Below, in pieces: positions 41,398 to 44,874 of a stretch of DNA of 44,874 bases; position 1 is the first letter of the stretch, and every line of letters starts with the position of its first letter. Position numbers and translations under genes: made by a program. The notes under the pieces are model-generated. The model was not told the origin of the DNA and did no database searches. It saw nothing but the letters and a program-made list of their open reading frames with translations. The stretch covers positions 1-44,874 of the forward strand of contig CAZXWC010000007.1 of the NCBI GenBank assembly GCA_964644525.1, written 5' to 3'. The stretch comes from BM714 sp964644525. GTDB taxonomy: Bacteria > Bacillota > Clostridia > Peptostreptococcales > BM714.

Positions 41398-43044
41398 CTA
41401 AATATGGCAACTTCCACCAATAAATTCCCTTAAAATAGAATTTTTTAATATATGGCATTCATTGTCGGCTGAAATAAAATTACTCAACAATTTCAGCAAC
41501 CTGCGAGCTTCGGCATATTCCCTTTTGCCATCGTCAATATCCCTAAGAAGGGGTTCGACATATTTTTTCAATACTGCCAATTCATACACCAATGCCGAAT
41601 TGAACATTATGTCAGCCTCTTCTTGAAATGGAAAGATATTATTCTCTTCGCCGTCTCTTACATTTTTCCACATTGCAATAGTCTTGACCGCATCATGCCC
41701 CCTGTAATTGCTGTCTCTAACTATGCGCCTAATCAACCTTGCATCCGTAGTTCTCACCCTGTTGTGGTTGTCAATATTCAACTGGGTCAAAGCACTTATA
41801 TATATTTTAAAAACTTTATCTTTGGGTATGTTTGGCAACAATAAACCGTTTAATCCATGTATCCCTTCTACAATGATAGGTTGGTTCTCATTAATCTTCA
41901 ATTCCTTGTTTGGATATTTCCTTTTCCCACTCATGAAATCGAATTTGGGCAAGTTCACAAATTTCCCATTCAATAAACTTTTCAAGTCTTCATTGAACCC
42001 TTCAATATCCAAAGCTTCAAGAGATTCAAAGTCGTATGACCCATCCGGTTTTTTTGGAGTTTTCCAACGATCCACAAAATAGTCGTCGGTCGAAAGCGTC
42101 AACGGTTTCATTCCCAACACCCTAAGCTGGACATAAAGCCTTTCGGCAAAAGTAGTCTTTCCTGAAGAAGACGGTCCGGCTATCATTATGACGCGTGCAT
42201 TTCTGCTGTTTATTATATCGGCTATATTCGCTATTTTCTTTTCATGCAAAGCTTCTGAAATATGTATTATTTCACCGCTTTTGCCGTTTTTAATCATCTT
42301 GTTCAGATTTGCCACATTGGCTATTTCCAGTATATCTCCCCACGCTTCTGTTTCATCAAAAATTCCAGCTAACTTATTGTAGTTACCAAACTCTGTCATT
42401 ACCGAAGGATTCTCTCTATCGGGTAATTGTATAACAAGCCCTTTTTTATATTTAAACAAATCGAAAAGATCAAGGTATCCTGTATCCGGAACCATGTATC
42501 CGTAAAAATAATCCAAAAGCCAACCGCATTTATAAACACTGACTTCATTTTCACCAGAGAATTCAAGCAGTTCTTTTTTATCATTCATGCCGCTGTCTTT
42601 GAACAGTTTTACAGCTTCGTTTTTAGTGAGAACATAAAGAGTGAAAGGCTCTTTGCCATCAATTATTTCCTTCATTCTGATTCTGATTTTTTCAATTACG
42701 GATTTATCCAAAATTTCTCTTGTCTTTATCTCGCAATATATGCCTTTGCCCAATGAATGTTCTATGAAAACCTTTGCGTCTTCCAATATTTCTCTTGCGG
42801 CCCGAATAAAAACAAAACTGATGCTTCTTTGGTAAACCTTTTGACCGTCAGAATCCCTCAAATCCGCAAATTCAACTTTACAATCATTATTTATTGGATA
42901 ATTAAGGTCTCTAAAATGATTGTTCACCCTTGCTGCAAGTGGTTTGTAGTCAAACAAATCTAAATGAGGCACCATTTCTATCAATTTAGTACCTTTTTCG
43001 AATTCATGAATCTTATCATTAAAATCAACCTTGACTGTTTTCAT
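41398..43044 (-). CDS. Nucleoside kinase (uridine kinase-like) with N-terminal TGS domain
   Basis: A 548-residue fusion. Residues 1-60 look like a TGS domain; about 60-260 resemble the second additional domain of threonyl-tRNA synthetase; residues 280-490 are a P-loop kinase of the uridine kinase/phosphoribulokinase class, with Walker A GPSSSGKT (290-297), the STDDYF loop, and the IVEGIHGLN and RTTDARLIRRIVRD segments. Such fusions are common in Clostridia and are annotated as nucleoside kinases or uridine kinase-like; the substrate is not proven. AAGGGAGG precedes the ATG. lepB lies 11 bases upstream and the MASE3-PP2C gene follows. Confidence 0.88.
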   Translation of the reverse strand: MKTVKVDFNDKIHEFEKGTKLIEMVPHLDLFDYKPLAARVNNHFRDLNYPINNDCKVEFADLRDSDGQKVYQRSISFVFIRAAREILEDAKVFIEHSLGKGIYCEIKTREILDKSVIEKIRIRMKEIIDGKEPFTLYVLTKNEAVKLFKDSGMNDKKELLEFSGENEVSVYKCGWLLDYFYGYMVPDTGYLDLFDLFKYKKGLVIQLPDRENPSVMTEFGNYNKLAGIFDETEAWGDILEIANVANLNKMIKNGKSGEIIHISEALHEKKIANIADIINSRNARVIMIAGPSSSGKTTFAERLYVQLRVLGMKPLTLSTDDYFVDRWKTPKKPDGSYDFESLEALDIEGFNEDLKSLLNGKFVNLPKFDFMSGKRKYPNKELKINENQPIIVEGIHGLNGLLLPNIPKDKVFKIYISALTQLNIDNHNRVRTTDARLIRRIVRDSNYRGHDAVKTIAMWKNVRDGEENNIFPFQEEADIMFNSALVYELAVLKKYVEPLLRDIDDGKREYAEARRLLKLLSNFISADNECHILKNSILREFIGGSCHI

Positions 43045-43055
43045 AAAAGCCTCCC

Positions 43056-43577
43056 TTAATCCACACTTCCAATTTCGTCAAATGGAAAAAGCCTTACAAT
43101 GACCCTTCCACGGATCATTTCAAGTTTGACCGGCCCAACTCTAGAATCCCTGCTGTCCAAGCTTTTTTCCCGGTTGTCTCCCATAACAAAAATCTTTTCA
43201 CTTGGCACAGTTATGTCCATCTTCCCTCGTGTAAAACTGCCGTTTATATATGACTCATCAAGCTCTACATCATTTACATAAACCCTTCCGCCGACAATTT
43301 TCAGATGATCTCCCGGAACCGCTATGACTCTTTTAATAAGGTCCTTTTCTCTTCCATCTTCTGTCAAAAGATGTGATTTAAAAACCACTATGTCCCCTCT
43401 TGACGGTTCCCCCAATGTATATGGAATCTTATTTATAACCAAATAATTGTTTGGCTCAAGAGTCGGATACATGGAATATCCCTTCACTAGTGTCGGTCTT
43501 ACAAAAAGCGTTATTATAAATGCAATGGCTATTGACAATAATATTGTCTTGCCCCATTCCATAATTTCATGCGCCAT
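43056..43577 (-). CDS. lepB: Signal peptidase I
   Basis: Membrane-anchored serine protease that cleaves signal peptides. One N-terminal membrane helix (about 9-28) is followed by the catalytic Ser35 in GYSMYPTL, Lys82 in LIKRVIAVPGD and the GDNREKSLDSR box. Length 173 matches the short Gram-positive type. Its ATG follows the TAA of the pseudouridine synthase gene without a gap, using AAAGGAA inside that gene. Confidence 0.96.
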   Translation of the reverse strand: MAHEIMEWGKTILLSIAIAFIITLFVRPTLVKGYSMYPTLEPNNYLVINKIPYTLGEPSRGDIVVFKSHLLTEDGREKDLIKRVIAVPGDHLKIVGGRVYVNDVELDESYINGSFTRGKMDITVPSEKIFVMGDNREKSLDSRDSRVGPVKLEMIRGRVIVRLFPFDEIGSVD

Positions 43578-44495
43578 TTATTTGTTTCCTTTCTTGTTTT
43601 TCAGTTTTTTAACAAATACATTTAGTTCCCTGTTTTCACATTCAAATATCTGCTCTTCAACAACCATTTTATAGGCATGAAGCAATTGGGTTGATACGCC
43701 GTATTTTTTTGAACCGCCGTATTTGGTGTCTCCTACTATAGGATGTCCTATCGATGACATTGAAACTCTGATTTGATGCGACCTTCCTGTAAGTAATTCT
43801 ATTTCCATAAGAGTATATCCTTCAAATCGTTTTAGCGGTCTGTATTTCGTATGAACCTTCTTCGAGTCAGAATTCCTCTTTTGCGAAATCAAATCAACCT
43901 TGTTTCTCGAATTGTCCTTTCGCAAATATCCTATTACTTCACCTGATGTGCCGACTTCACCCTCTACAATAGCAAGATAGTATTTTTTGAAGGCCCTCTT
44001 TCTCATCAACTCATTGTACTTTTTCATTGCTTCGTATGTTTTGCCGAAAAGCACTATTCCGCTTGTGTTTTTATCAAGCCTCTGGACTGGAGCAGGTTTA
44101 AACGTTCTGGAACAATATTTTTCAAGGTAAGCAATCGCCTTACTTGACAAAGTGTTCGCATATTCCTTGCTGTCCGGGTGCGTCAAAAGCCCTCTCGGCT
44201 TATTCAATACCAAAATATTTTCATCCTCATAAACAATATCAAGCCCGGTAGAAACAGCATCGATTTTTTTTTCTTTTCTAACAAATGCATTCAATGTTTC
44301 CTCGGCCAAAAATATCTGTATCGCATCTCCTTCCTTTATGAATTTATCGGGTTTTGCTTTGCTTCCATTCAATTTTATCACTTTTTTTCTTAAGAGTTTA
44401 TATATATTCCCTCTGCTTGTATTTTTGAACAATTTAAGCAGAAAACGGTCTATCCTTTGATCTCTTTCATCCCTATGAACAATTATTTCCTTCAA
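43578..44495 (-). CDS. RluA-family RNA pseudouridine synthase
   Basis: Converts uridines in rRNA (or tRNA) to pseudouridine. An S4 RNA-binding domain (about 14-70, RIDRFLLKLFKNTSRGNIYKLLRKK) precedes the catalytic RluA core with the nucleophile Asp141 in RLDKNTSGIVLF and the GRSHQIRVSMSSIGHPIVGDTKYGG motif. The start is TTG at 44495 with AAAGGATG 7 bases upstream. At 305 residues it resembles RluC or RluD; which rRNA site it modifies cannot be told. It is the first gene of the long minus-strand run ending at kbl. Confidence 0.92.
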   Translation of the reverse strand: MKEIIVHRDERDQRIDRFLLKLFKNTSRGNIYKLLRKKVIKLNGSKAKPDKFIKEGDAIQIFLAEETLNAFVRKEKKIDAVSTGLDIVYEDENILVLNKPRGLLTHPDSKEYANTLSSKAIAYLEKYCSRTFKPAPVQRLDKNTSGIVLFGKTYEAMKKYNELMRKRAFKKYYLAIVEGEVGTSGEVIGYLRKDNSRNKVDLISQKRNSDSKKVHTKYRPLKRFEGYTLMEIELLTGRSHQIRVSMSSIGHPIVGDTKYGGSKKYGVSTQLLHAYKMVVEEQIFECENRELNVFVKKLKNKKGNK

Positions 44496-44653
44496 TTCGG
44501 CACATCCTTTTATATGGTTTTCTTTCTTCTATAGTATAATATTTTTTTTATATAAAAAATACTTTAATAATAATTTTCTGTTACAATTAATTAACAACTC
44601 TATATAAGAAGCTGTAAGTGTGTTATTCTATTTTCTGAAAGGCGGGAGAATAC
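44496..44653. other. Divergent intergenic region
   Basis: Very AT-rich 158 bases between the rluA-like gene (minus) and the last gene (plus). It must hold both promoters. TATACT-like boxes on the minus strand and TATATA near 44600 on the plus strand are candidates, but no pair with good -35 boxes could be chosen. Confidence 0.4.
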
Positions 44654-44874
44654 ATGGAAAAATTAAAGGATTTTTTATATGATATAAGCGATATTTTACT
44701 CGCTCTTTTTATTATATCCATAATGGCGACAGTTATTTCTTGGAAATTCGCAGGATCTTTTGAAGTAAGCGCAAATATTCCTTCAAGTCAAGAACCTGAA
44801 TCTTCATTCCAACAAATTGAAACCGAACCTGAGCAAACCGAACCTGAACAAAATCAAACCGGAGAAGATGCTAC
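44654..44874 (+). CDS. Partial membrane-anchored protein, C-terminus outside the window
   Basis: The only plus-strand gene. GGCGGGAG lies before ATG 44654 and the frame is open to the edge (73 codons). The product starts MEKLKDFLYDISDILLAL, with one membrane helix (about 12-33), then an outer segment rich in Glu, Pro and Gln with the near repeats ETEPEQ and TEPEQ. Small Clostridial proteins with such a start are sometimes annotated as MltG-like (YceG) transglycosylases, but the informative part is missing here. Confidence 0.6.
   Translation, partial: MEKLKDFLYDISDILLALFIISIMATVISWKFAGSFEVSANIPSSQEPESSFQQIETEPEQTEPEQNQTGEDA

Overview
The window looks like a chromosomal segment of a strictly anaerobic, amino-acid-fermenting member of the Clostridia (Bacillota). 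The DNA is AT-rich, Shine-Dalgarno sites are strong, TTG and GTG starts are frequent, and the gene set is typical of the class: a selenocysteine-dependent glycine reductase operon, a CBS-domain pyrophosphatase, a pumping membrane pyrophosphatase, a TM1266-type protein, SpoIIE-like phosphatase signalling and a BMP-type nucleoside transporter. About 44 kb is transcribed from the minus strand. The only plus-strand gene is a fragment at the right edge. No transposon, prophage, CRISPR array, tRNA or rRNA gene was seen.

Reading along the minus strand from right to left: (1) rluA-like, lepB, a TGS-fused nucleoside kinase, a MASE3-PP2C phosphatase, an ArsR-like regulator, queG and kbl form one compact co-oriented run (44495-36755). 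(2) A lipoprotein adaptor, an RND pump and a TetR regulator form an operon (36625-31869) with a promoter and a TetR-like palindrome in front. (3) DUF503 and nth overlap. (4) uppP, a Na/Pi cotransporter and trmL follow. (5) A promoter and a tandem glycine riboswitch with a terminator precede grdX-trxB-trxA-grdE-grdA-grdB-grdC-grdD (27462-19794). grdA and grdB each contain an in-frame UGA read as selenocysteine. (6) A nucleoside ABC transporter has its lipoprotein gene separated from the ATPase and permease genes by a hairpin terminator. (7) rpoN. (8) pgk-tpiA-eno with a clear promoter and an operator-like palindrome, then secG-hppA, rnr, a TM1266-like gene, smpB and ssrA (tmRNA). (9) A CBS-type pyrophosphatase, typA, and a 400-base non-coding end holding a structured RNA candidate.

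The genes suggest an energy economy built on glycine. Thioredoxin reductase and thioredoxin feed electrons to selenoproteins A and B, and GrdC/GrdD release acetyl phosphate for ATP synthesis. Kbl could supply or use glycine through the threonine pathway. Pyrophosphate is handled both by a soluble regulated enzyme and by an ion-pumping one. The points most worth a second look are the unassigned structured RNA at the left end, the pgk operator, the recoding signals and stacked stop codons of grdA, the intercistronic hairpins of the grd operon, and the MASE3-PP2C/ArsR pair embedded in a housekeeping operon.
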